NCBI GenBank assembly: GCA_035456985.1 | Contig: DATICE010000049.1 | Location: 1 to 20,779, forward strand | Source: SG8-41 sp035456985 | GTDB taxonomy: Bacteria > Pseudomonadota > Gammaproteobacteria > Burkholderiales > SG8-41 | Reading direction: 5' to 3' | Length of the DNA: 20,779 bases | Shown here: piece by piece, positions 1-6,124 of the stretch | How positions within the stretch are numbered: position 1 is the stretch's first letter | Layout of the letters: each line of letters begins with the position of its first letter | The notes under the pieces: generated by a model | What the model was told of the DNA's origin: nothing | Database searches by the model: none | The model's input: the letters and a program-made list of their open reading frames with translations, nothing else | Position numbers and translations under genes: made by a program

Positions 1-516
1 TGGGTTTTCGGCTACGGCTCGCTGATGTGGGACCCGTGCTTTCCCCACGTCGAGAGCGTGCCGGCCCTGGTGTACGGATACCACCGCGAGCTGTGCATCT
101 ACTCGAGCCGGTGGCGGGGGTCGCCCGAGCGGCCCGGTCTCGTGCTGGGGCTCACTCCCGGAGGCGCATGCCGGGGCGTCGCGTATCGCATCGCCACCTC
201 ACGGGTTTCCCGTTCGCTCGACGCACTTTGGAGCCGCGAAATGCGCCGCGGCGTCTATCATCCCCGGGTGCTGCACGCCCGGCTCTCGGGACGGACTGCC
301 CGCGTTCTGGCCTTCATTGCGAACCCGAAGCACCCGGGCTACGCCGGGGCGCTCCCGACCGCGCGAACCGCCGAGTTGATCGCCAACGGCCACGGCGACC
401 GCGGACCGAACGTCGAGTATCTCGCGCGCACCTTGAAGCAACTCGCGTATCTCGGGGTCCGGGATCATCATCTGATGCGGGTGATGGCGGCGGTGCGCGC
501 GCTGCGGAAGGCGTAA
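1..516 (+). CDS. chaC: ChaC-family gamma-glutamylcyclotransferase, 3' part (start lies left of the window)
   Basis: The reading frame is open from the first base and ends at TAA 514-516, so the N-terminus is missing. The first visible residues, WVFGYGSLMW, are the glycine-rich substrate-binding motif typical of ChaC proteins. Further on there is a GVAYRI stretch, then WSREMRRGVY, whose glutamate matches the catalytic position of the family. After that come FIANPKHPGY and a GPNVEYLARTL segment, in the usual ChaC order. ChaC enzymes cleave glutathione or gamma-glutamyl peptides, releasing 5-oxoproline, in the cytoplasm. The 171 visible codons suggest that only a short N-terminal piece is lost. 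The stop codon overlaps the likely -10 box of rnpB. The family call is firm; the exact substrate is inferred. Confidence 0.9.
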   Translation, partial: WVFGYGSLMWDPCFPHVESVPALVYGYHRELCIYSSRWRGSPERPGLVLGLTPGGACRGVAYRIATSRVSRSLDALWSREMRRGVYHPRVLHARLSGRTARVLAFIANPKHPGYAGALPTARTAELIANGHGDRGPNVEYLARTLKQLAYLGVRDHHLMRVMAAVRALRKA

Positions 517-519
517 AAT
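514..519 (+). promoter_or_regulatory. Likely -10 box of the rnpB promoter
   Basis: TAAAAT lies 7 bases before G527, the expected first base of RNase P RNA. It overlaps the TAA stop of the ChaC gene. No good -35 hexamer is visible 16-18 bases upstream; the region is GC-only and repetitive. The -10 assignment rests on position and sequence only. Confidence 0.45.
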
Positions 520-526
520 ACGCATC

Positions 527-871
527 GGGAAGCCGGCCAGACAGCCGCTGCGCGTGGAAGAAGCGATCCTCTACGATGGTTCGTGCCGCGCGCAGAGGAA
601 AGTCCGGGCTCCATAGGGTAGGGTGGCGGCTAATCACCGCCCGCCGTGAGGCGAGCAACAGGGCCACAGAGACGAGTCTCAGCGTGGGCAACTGCGTTGG
701 GGGTGAAACGAGGCAACCTGCACCCGGAGCAACACCAAATAGGCAAGCGATGACGCGACCCGCCGAGCTTGCGGGTAGGTGGCTTGAGCCGGGGAGCAAT
801 TCCCGGCCTAGAGGAATGGCTGTCAGGGGCTGAAACGCCCTTACAGAACCCGGCTTATCGGCCGGCTTCCC
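527..871 (+). ncRNA. rnpB: RNase P RNA (class A)
   Basis: This is the catalytic RNA of RNase P, which matures the 5' end of tRNAs. The terminal helix P1 is visible: GGGAAGCCGGCC at 527-538 is perfectly complementary to GGCCGGCTTCCC at 860-871. The universally conserved core is present as GAGGAAAGTCCGGGCT near 595-610. The 3' conserved part ACAGAACCCGGCTTATCGG is at 843-861. The length of about 345 bases fits bacterial class A molecules. The ends are set from the P1 pairing and may be off by a few bases. A 7-base-period tract begins inside the 3' strand of P1 and runs on downstream. No T-rich terminator hairpin is seen right after it. Confidence 0.95.
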
Positions 872-887
872 TTCTCCCTTCTGCTCT
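867..887 (+). repeat. Degenerate 7-base array at the 3' end of rnpB
   Basis: Three units follow each other: TTCCCTT, CTCCCTT, CTGCTCT, then a C-rich stretch. The first unit overlaps the 3' strand of the rnpB P1 helix. On the other strand the units are purine-rich, as in the other arrays of this window. Confidence 0.55.
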
Positions 888-954
888 CCCCGGGCCGGCG
901 GGTGTTGTCCCTTCACGACAAACCCGTTTCCCCGGTTCCGCGCCCGCGACCGGC

Positions 955-1080
955 CATTACTTAAAGCATTACTTTTAGTACATTCGTTATCACGCTGTTT
1001 TAACGAGTTAATTAAGCCAGGATTGCAGCCGATATTTCCCCCGGTACATCACCTCATAAGTCATTGTCCTGAAAACAGAA
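955..1080. other. AT-rich intergenic island between rnpB and the mra promoter
   Basis: By hand count, 961-1020 is about 32% GC and 1021-1080 about 45%, in a window where coding sequence is mostly above 70%. It contains two near-identical 12-base units in tandem, CATTACTTAAAG and CATTACTTTTAG, at 955-978. A TTAATTAA palindrome lies at 1008-1015. I see no convincing gene in it on either strand. It could be an upstream activating region or binding site for the mra operon, or the remnant of acquired DNA. The function is unknown. Confidence 0.5.
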
Positions 1081-1095
1081 AACGCTTGATCGTCC

Positions 1096-1125
1096 TTGAC
1101 CGCTCGCCGCCCTTTCCAATATAGT
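1096..1125 (+). promoter_or_regulatory. Sigma70-type promoter of the mra/dcw operon
   Basis: TTGACC (1096-1101) and TATAGT (1120-1125) are separated by 18 bases. This is close to the sigma70 consensus and correctly placed ahead of mraZ, with a leader of about 75 bases. The -10 box touches the first MraZ box, which supports autorepression. A second possible -10, CAATAT at 1117-1122, has worse spacing. Confidence 0.7.
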
Positions 1126-1149
1126 GGGAAGAAGTGGAGAAAAGTGGGA
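1125..1149 (+). promoter_or_regulatory. MraZ operator: three TGGRN direct repeats
   Basis: TGGGA (1125-1129), TGGAG (1135-1139) and TGGGA (1145-1149) repeat with an exact 10-base period, giving 5-base spacers. This is the known MraZ target layout (TGGGN repeats with 5-base spacing) at the head of mra operons. The boxes begin at the last base of the -10 hexamer and run over the start site, so bound MraZ should repress the operon. Confidence 0.8.
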
Positions 1150-1206
1150 TAAAGCGCCGTCTTGCGGTAACGGGGGCGGCGTATTCCCGCGAGCCAAGGG
1201 GGACCG

Positions 1207-1653
1207 GTGTTTCGTGGCGTCGCGCAACTGAATCTCGACAGCAAGGGGAGGCTGGCAGTGCCCTCCCGGTTTCGCGACGCCCTCATCGCGCGTGCGAGCG
1301 GACATCTCGTCCTCACCGCCGACTCCGACCGCTGTCTCCTCGTCTACCCGCTTCCCGACTGGGAGCCGATCGAGAAGAAGCTCATGTCGCTCTCGAGCTT
1401 CAACACGCAGATCCGCGAGCTGCAGCGCCGGCTCGTCGGCTACGCCGAGGACGTGGTGATGGACGCAACGGGACGCATCCTCGTGCCGCCGGCACTTCGC
1501 GCCTACGCGCAGCTCGAGAAGGCCGTCGTCCTGGTCGGGCAGGGGCACAAGTTCGAGCTCTGGAACAAGGACCACTGGGACGAATTGATGGAGAAGGGCG
1601 GGGCGCCCGGCACAGGCGGGTTGCCGCCTGAGCTGGAGGGCTTCTCCTTGTGA
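1207..1653 (+). CDS. mraZ: Transcriptional regulator MraZ
   Basis: MraZ is a DNA-binding protein with two SpoVT/AbrB-like domains that represses its own dcw operon. The 148-residue product has the paired signature motifs NLDSKGRLAVP (near residues 9-19) and VMDATGRILVP (near 85-95), both with the conserved D-x-x-x-R. The length matches the family, which is about 150 residues. The GTG start is chosen because AAGGGG lies just upstream and the protein then begins MFRGV, as is typical. The three-box operator directly upstream fits autoregulation. Its stop overlaps the rsmH start in a GTGA junction, with GGAGGG at 1635-1640 as ribosome-binding site for rsmH. Confidence 0.95.
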   Translation: MFRGVAQLNLDSKGRLAVPSRFRDALIARASGHLVLTADSDRCLLVYPLPDWEPIEKKLMSLSSFNTQIRELQRRLVGYAEDVVMDATGRILVPPALRAYAQLEKAVVLVGQGHKFELWNKDHWDELMEKGGAPGTGGLPPELEGFSL

Positions 1654-2585
1654 GCGGGGGCTCACATACCGCGGTTCTGTTGGAGCAGGCAGTAGAGGGT
1701 TTGAAGGTGCACGGCGACGGGTGCTACGTCGACTGCACGTTTGGCCGCGGCGGGCACAGCCGGCGGATTCTGGCGCGGCTGGGAGGGGCAGGGCGGCTGC
1801 TCGCGCTCGACCGCGATCCGCAGGCGGTGGCCGCAGGAGGAGACATTGATGACCGGCGTTTTCGCATCCTGCACGGGCGCTTCAGCCGGCTCGCCGCATG
1901 GGCGGGGGAGGCCGGCGTCACGTCGGCGGACGGCATCCTGCTCGACCTGGGCATGTCCTCGCCCCAGCTCGACGACCCCGCCCGCGGCTTCAGCTTCCGC
2001 TTCGACGCACCGCTCGACATGCGCATGGACCCCGGCGCGGGCATCACCGCCGCGGAGTGGCTCGCGCGCGCGCCCGAGCGGGAGATCCGGGAGGTCATAA
2101 GAACCTATGGCGAAGAACGGTTTGCTAAACCGATTGCAGCAGCGATTGTTGCGGCTCGAGCGCGGGGACCTGTTGGCACCACACGAGAACTTGCCGCGCT
2201 CGTGGCAAAGGCCGTTCCCGCGCGGCAGCCACAACAGGATCCGGCGACGCGCACGTTTCAAGCTCTACGGATTCACATCAATCAGGAGCTTGAAGAGTTG
2301 TCGCTAGCGCTGCCCCAATGCTTGGAACTCCTCCGGCCCGGCGGGCGTCTGGTGGTCATCAGCTTCCATTCGCTGGAGGACCGCATCGTCAAACGCTTCC
2401 TGCGTGACAACGCCCGCGCCGACCGCCTGCCGCCGCGGCTGCCGCTGCGCGCCCGCGAGCTGCCCCCGCCGCCGCTCAAGGTCGTCGGCCGGCCGGTGCG
2501 GCCCTCGTCTGCGGAGATCGCGGCAAATCCCCGCGCACGCAGCGCAGTGATGCGAGTCGCCGAAAAGCTGTCCGCCACGGCCTGA
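1650..2585 (+). CDS. rsmH: 16S rRNA (cytosine(1402)-N(4))-methyltransferase RsmH
   Basis: RsmH (MraW) methylates N4 of C1402 in 16S rRNA using S-adenosylmethionine. The 311-residue protein has the SAM-binding loop VDCTFGRGGHS near residues 27-37 and the ILLDLGMSSPQLD motif. It also has the RTFQALRIHIN stretch, and near the C-terminus VVISFHSLEDRIVKRF, all hallmarks of the family. The GTG start overlaps the mraZ stop. Bases 2093-2330 (about residues 148-227) are clearly poorer in GC than both flanks and use many A/T-ending codons, while the protein stays well conserved. This looks like a recombinant tract. ftsL begins 5 bases after the stop. Confidence 0.95.
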   Translation: MSGGSHTAVLLEQAVEGLKVHGDGCYVDCTFGRGGHSRRILARLGGAGRLLALDRDPQAVAAGGDIDDRRFRILHGRFSRLAAWAGEAGVTSADGILLDLGMSSPQLDDPARGFSFRFDAPLDMRMDPGAGITAAEWLARAPEREIREVIRTYGEERFAKPIAAAIVAARARGPVGTTRELAALVAKAVPARQPQQDPATRTFQALRIHINQELEELSLALPQCLELLRPGGRLVVISFHSLEDRIVKRFLRDNARADRLPPRLPLRARELPPPPLKVVGRPVRPSSAEIAANPRARSAVMRVAEKLSATA

Positions 2586-2590
2586 TCCAA

Positions 2591-2872
2591 ATGCTGAGGC
2601 TCAACCTGGTTCTACTTGCCGCCCTGACCGCCTGCGCCTTGGCGCTGGTCACCTCCCAGCACCAGGCGCGCAAGCTCTACGGCGAGCTGCAGAAGGAGCA
2701 GGAGCTGGCCAAGCAGCTCGACGTGGAGTGGGGGCAGCTGCAGCTCGAGGCGAGCACCTGGGCGACCCACGCGCGCGTGGAGAAGCTTGCGACGCGGGCG
2801 CTCGGCATGCGCGTCCCGCCGGCATCGCGCGTCAGAATCGCACCAGGCGCTCCCGCCGGGGGACAGCGGTGA
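2591..2872 (+). CDS. ftsL: Cell division protein FtsL
   Basis: FtsL is a small bitopic inner-membrane protein that forms a complex with FtsB and FtsQ and activates FtsWI. The 93-residue product has a short N-terminus and one hydrophobic segment at about residues 4-21. A periplasmic heptad-like coiled coil follows, roughly residues 22-60, rich in Leu, Gln and Glu. The sequence ARVEKLATRALGMRVP then ends the conserved part, as in proteobacterial FtsL. Its position between rsmH and ftsI is diagnostic. The stop overlaps the ftsI GTG start in a GTGA junction, suggesting translational coupling. Confidence 0.9.
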   Translation: MLRLNLVLLAALTACALALVTSQHQARKLYGELQKEQELAKQLDVEWGQLQLEASTWATHARVEKLATRALGMRVPPASRVRIAPGAPAGGQR

Positions 2873-4602
2873 GCCCGGTCGCGCATCCCGGGCTGGCGCT
2901 GCAGCTGCCGGCGTGGCGCTCGCGCCTGCTGCTGCTGTTGCTGCTCGCGTGGCTCGCCGCGCTTGCCCTGCGTGCGCTCTACCTGCAGGGCCTGGATAAC
3001 GATTTCCTGCAGCAGAAGGGCGAGCTGCGCTACTCGCGAGTGATCGAGCTCGCCGCGACGCGCGGGCCCATCGTGGACCGCAACAACGAGCCGCTCGCGA
3101 TTTCCACCCCGGTGGAGTCGGTGGCGGCGAGCCCGGTGGACCTCGAGATCACGCCCGAGCAGGTGAGGCGCCTCGCCCGGCTGCTCAGCGAGGATGTCGG
3201 CGACCTGCGGAAAAAACTCGCGGACACGCGCCGCGAGTTTGTCTACCTCAAGCGGCAGTTGCCTCCGGACGAGGCCGCGCGGGTGGTGGCGCTGGGGATA
3301 CCGGGAGTGTTCCTGCAACGCGAGCACCGCCGCTATTACCCGGCGGGCGAAGTCACGGCCCACTTGATCGGCCTTACCGACGTGGACGGCCGCGGGCGCG
3401 AGGCGCTCGAGCTCGCGTTCGAGCAGCAGCTCGCGGGCCGGGCCGGCAGTCGCCGCGTCATCAAGGACCGGCTCGGGAAAATCGTCGAGGATATGGAGAG
3501 CATACGCACGCCGCAGCACGGGCGCACCCTTGCGCTCTCGATCGACGCAAGGATCCAGTACCTCGCGTACCGCGAGCTCAAAGCCGCGGTGGCGGCGAAC
3601 CGCGCGCGCGCCGGCAGCATCGTGGTGCTCGACGTCGCCACCGGCGAGGTGCTGGCGATGGCGAGCGCGCCTTCGTTCAATCCCAACAACCGCGGGCGCT
3701 TCGATCCGCAGCGCGCGCGCAACCGCGCCGTCACCGACCTCTTCGAGCCGGGCTCCACGCTGAAGCCCTTCACCGCTGCCGCGGCGCTGGAAGCGGGCAC
3801 GGTGCGCCCGGAGAGCGTCATTGATACCGCACCGGGGCAGTTCGCCATCGGCAACCGCGTGATCCATGACGTGCACCCGCAGGGCGCGCTCACCGTCGCC
3901 CAGGTGATCCAGAAATCCTCGAACATCGGGGCGGCCAAGATCGCCCTGGAGTTGAGGCCCGAGACGCTGTGGAACCTGTTCCACCAGGTCGGGTTCGGCG
4001 CGGCGCCGCATTCGGGCTTCCCCGGAGAAGTGCCGGGGCGGCTGCGCGCGGCGGCGAGCTGGCGGCCGATCGAGCAGGCGACGATGTCCTATGGACACGG
4101 CATCTCGGTCTCGCTGCTTCAACTCGCGCGCGCTTATCTCGTTTTCGCGACCGACGGGGAACTGCGGCCGGCAACACTGCTGCGGCGCGAGGTCCCGGCG
4201 GGGCCGACGCGCGTCATCTCGGCCCCGACCGCGCACGCGGTGCGCCGCATGCTGGAGATGGCCGCGCAACCCGGCGGCACGGCGCCGCGCGCGCAGGTAA
4301 CCGGTTACCGCGTTGCGGGCAAGACCGGCACGTCGCACAAGGCCGAAGGCAGGGGCTACGCAACGGACCGGTTCGTGGCTTCCTTCGTCGGTTTCGCGCC
4401 GGCCTCCGCTCCACGGCTGATAGTTGCCGTGATGATCGATGAGCCCCCGGTGGGCCGTCATACCGGCGGCGCCGCAGCGGCGCCGGTATTCAGCGCGGTC
4501 ATGGCAGAAGCGCTGCGAGCGCTCGGAGTGCCGCCCGATGCGCCGGTGGACAACGTGACGCTGCCGCTGCCCGATGCCCAGGAGATCAGGGAAGAGGTTT
4601 GA
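2869..4602 (+). CDS. ftsI: Peptidoglycan D,D-transpeptidase FtsI (PBP3)
   Basis: FtsI cross-links septal peptidoglycan as partner of FtsW. The 577-residue protein has one N-terminal membrane segment at about residues 18-38, a pedestal domain beginning near ATRGPIVDRN, and a C-terminal transpeptidase domain. The three active-site motifs are in order: S-T-L-K with the catalytic serine at about residue 296, S-S-N at about 350, and K-T-G-T at about 485. The length is close to E. coli FtsI (588). The GTG start at 2869 is chosen because it overlaps the ftsL stop and gives a normal N-terminus; the frame is open further upstream but without support. Its stop is followed directly by a 7-base array at the murE start. 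Confidence 0.95.
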   Translation: MSPVAHPGLALQLPAWRSRLLLLLLLAWLAALALRALYLQGLDNDFLQQKGELRYSRVIELAATRGPIVDRNNEPLAISTPVESVAASPVDLEITPEQVRRLARLLSEDVGDLRKKLADTRREFVYLKRQLPPDEAARVVALGIPGVFLQREHRRYYPAGEVTAHLIGLTDVDGRGREALELAFEQQLAGRAGSRRVIKDRLGKIVEDMESIRTPQHGRTLALSIDARIQYLAYRELKAAVAANRARAGSIVVLDVATGEVLAMASAPSFNPNNRGRFDPQRARNRAVTDLFEPGSTLKPFTAAAALEAGTVRPESVIDTAPGQFAIGNRVIHDVHPQGALTVAQVIQKSSNIGAAKIALELRPETLWNLFHQVGFGAAPHSGFPGEVPGRLRAAASWRPIEQATMSYGHGISVSLLQLARAYLVFATDGELRPATLLRREVPAGPTRVISAPTAHAVRRMLEMAAQPGGTAPRAQVTGYRVAGKTGTSHKAEGRGYATDRFVASFVGFAPASAPRLIVAVMIDEPPVGRHTGGAAAAPVFSAVMAEALRALGVPPDAPVDNVTLPLPDAQEIREEV

Positions 4603-4608
4603 ACGCGG

Positions 4609-4631
4609 AATCGAGGATCGAGGATTGAGGG
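4609..4631 (+). repeat. Degenerate 7-base array at the ftsI-murE junction
   Basis: The units read AATCGAG, GATCGAG, GATTGAG. The array starts 6 bases after the ftsI stop. Its GAGGA at 4613-4617 is correctly spaced to act as ribosome-binding site for a TTG start of murE at 4625, so the array probably supplies the translation start region. Confidence 0.65.
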
Positions 4632-6124
4632 AAAAACCCGCATCAGCTCCGGACTGGAAGGTGATCGAGTCGCTGGGCGTACGCCGGCTGGTCAACGACA
4701 GCCGCGCGGTGCGGCCCGGCGATACCTTCGTCGCGTATCCCGGACACGCGCGCGACGGGCGCGATTTCATCGCACAAGCGATCGCGAACGGCGCCGCATC
4801 CGTCCTGTGGGAGCAGGCGGGATTCCGGTGGGATCCGCGGTGGCGCGTGGCGAATTTCGGCCTGCGGGGACTGCGCCACCATGCAGGCGAACTCGCAAGC
4901 CGCTTCCACGGTCGACCGAGCCGGCGGCTGCAGGTGATCGGAGTCACCGGCACCAACGGCAAGACCACCTGCAGCCAGTGGATTGCGCAGGCGCTGACGC
5001 GCTGCGGGCGGCGCTGCGCGGTGATCGGCACGCTCGGCTACGGCCTGCGCGCGCCGTTGCGGCCTCTCGTCAACACGACGCCGGACGCGCTGTGGCTGCA
5101 CGCGCAGCTTGCGGAGTTCGCGCGGCGCGGCGCCCAGGCGGTGGCGATGGAGGTGTCCTCGATCGGGCTCGACCAGGACCGTGTGGCGGGGGTCGAGTTC
5201 GACACGGCACTCTTCACCAACCTGTCGCGCGACCATCTCGAGTACCACCGCACCATGCGGCGCTACCAGGAAGCGAAAGCGCGACTGTTCGCCTGGGAGA
5301 CGCTCAAGCACGCGGTGGTGAACCTCGATGACGATTTCGGCGCGGAGCTTGCGCGCCGCATCCGCCGACCGGGACTCGACGTGATCGGCTACGGGTTCGG
5401 CGCGGCGCGCGGCGGGCGGACCGCGTACCTCGCGGGCGCCCATCTCGTCTCCGGCGCACCAGGCGTGAGCTTCGACGTGAAGACGCCGTGGGGCGCCGCG
5501 CGCGTCACGGGACCGGTGCCGGGGCGGCACAATGCCAGCAACCTGCTCGGGATCCTGGCGGTACTGCTGGCAAGCGGCATTCCGCTGCGACGCGCGGTCG
5601 CCGCGCTCGCCGCCCTGAAGCCACTGCCCGGCCGGCTGCAGCGGCTCGGCGGCGGAGCAAGACCGCTGGTGTTCGTGGACTATGCCCATACTCCCGACGC
5701 GCTCGAGCATGCGCTGACGACGCTGCGCGAGCTTCTTGCGAATACCCCATCACCCATCGCTCATCACCCATCCCGCCTCATTTGTGTCTTTGGCTGCGGC
5801 GGCGACCGCGACACGGGCAAGCGGCCGCGCATGGGGCGAATCGCGGCACGACTCGCCGACCGCGTCGTGGTGACATCGGATAACCCGCGCAGCGAGGAAC
5901 CCGCGGAAATCATCGAAGCCATCGTCGCGGGCGTCTCCGGGGGTGCGCGCGGTATCGAGATCGAGAGCGACCGGCGTGCGGCGATTCTGCGCGCGGTGGC
6001 GGAGGCGCGCCGCGGCGACATCGTGCTCGTCGCGGGCAAGGGCCACGAGGACTACCAGGAAATCCGGGGCGTGCGGCACCCGTTCTCGGATGCGGCGGTG
6101 GCGCGGGAGGCGCTTTCCAGATGA
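4625..6124 (+). CDS. murE: UDP-MurNAc-L-Ala-D-Glu:meso-2,6-diaminopimelate ligase MurE
   Basis: MurE adds meso-diaminopimelate to UDP-MurNAc-dipeptide in the cytoplasm. The order is an N-terminal UDP-binding domain (RRLVNDSRAVRPGDTFVAYPG), an ATP-binding loop GVTGTNGKTT near residues 106-115, then the central Mur ligase domain. The C-terminal domain carries FGCGGDRDTGKRP and the DNPR motif that selects diaminopimelate over lysine. The start is uncertain: TTG 4625 has GAGGA 7 bases upstream and gives the normal family length (499 residues). ATG 4574 in the same frame lies inside ftsI with no visible ribosome-binding site, and GTG 4661 is also possible. A 7-base array inside the gene encodes an extra Pro/His-rich loop at about residues 373-384. 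The stop overlaps murF in an ATGA junction. Confidence 0.93.
   Translation: MREKPASAPDWKVIESLGVRRLVNDSRAVRPGDTFVAYPGHARDGRDFIAQAIANGAASVLWEQAGFRWDPRWRVANFGLRGLRHHAGELASRFHGRPSRRLQVIGVTGTNGKTTCSQWIAQALTRCGRRCAVIGTLGYGLRAPLRPLVNTTPDALWLHAQLAEFARRGAQAVAMEVSSIGLDQDRVAGVEFDTALFTNLSRDHLEYHRTMRRYQEAKARLFAWETLKHAVVNLDDDFGAELARRIRRPGLDVIGYGFGAARGGRTAYLAGAHLVSGAPGVSFDVKTPWGAARVTGPVPGRHNASNLLGILAVLLASGIPLRRAVAALAALKPLPGRLQRLGGGARPLVFVDYAHTPDALEHALTTLRELLANTPSPIAHHPSRLICVFGCGGDRDTGKRPRMGRIAARLADRVVVTSDNPRSEEPAEIIEAIVAGVSGGARGIEIESDRRAAILRAVAEARRGDIVLVAGKGHEDYQEIRGVRHPFSDAAVAREALSR
5742..5776 (+). repeat. In-frame 7-base array inside murE
   Basis: Five exact 7-base steps are visible: ATACCCC, ATCACCC, ATCGCTC, ATCACCC, ATCCCGC. 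The reverse complement gives GGGTGAT and GAGCGAT units, close to those after murB. It encodes roughly NTPSPIAHHPSR just before the conserved ICVFGCGGDRD strand, where MurE homologues usually have only a short linker. Confidence 0.75.

Noticed and set aside
1008..1665. Minus-strand open frames over the mra promoter and mraZ
   Set aside because: They cover the promoter, operator and conserved mraZ; no motif or ribosome-binding site supports them.
2677..5031. Very long minus-strand open frame (784 codons) opposite ftsL, ftsI and murE
   Set aside because: It is antisense to three conserved genes, has no recognisable domain and is rich in Arg, Ala, His and Pro. This is typical of the mirror frame of GC-rich coding DNA.
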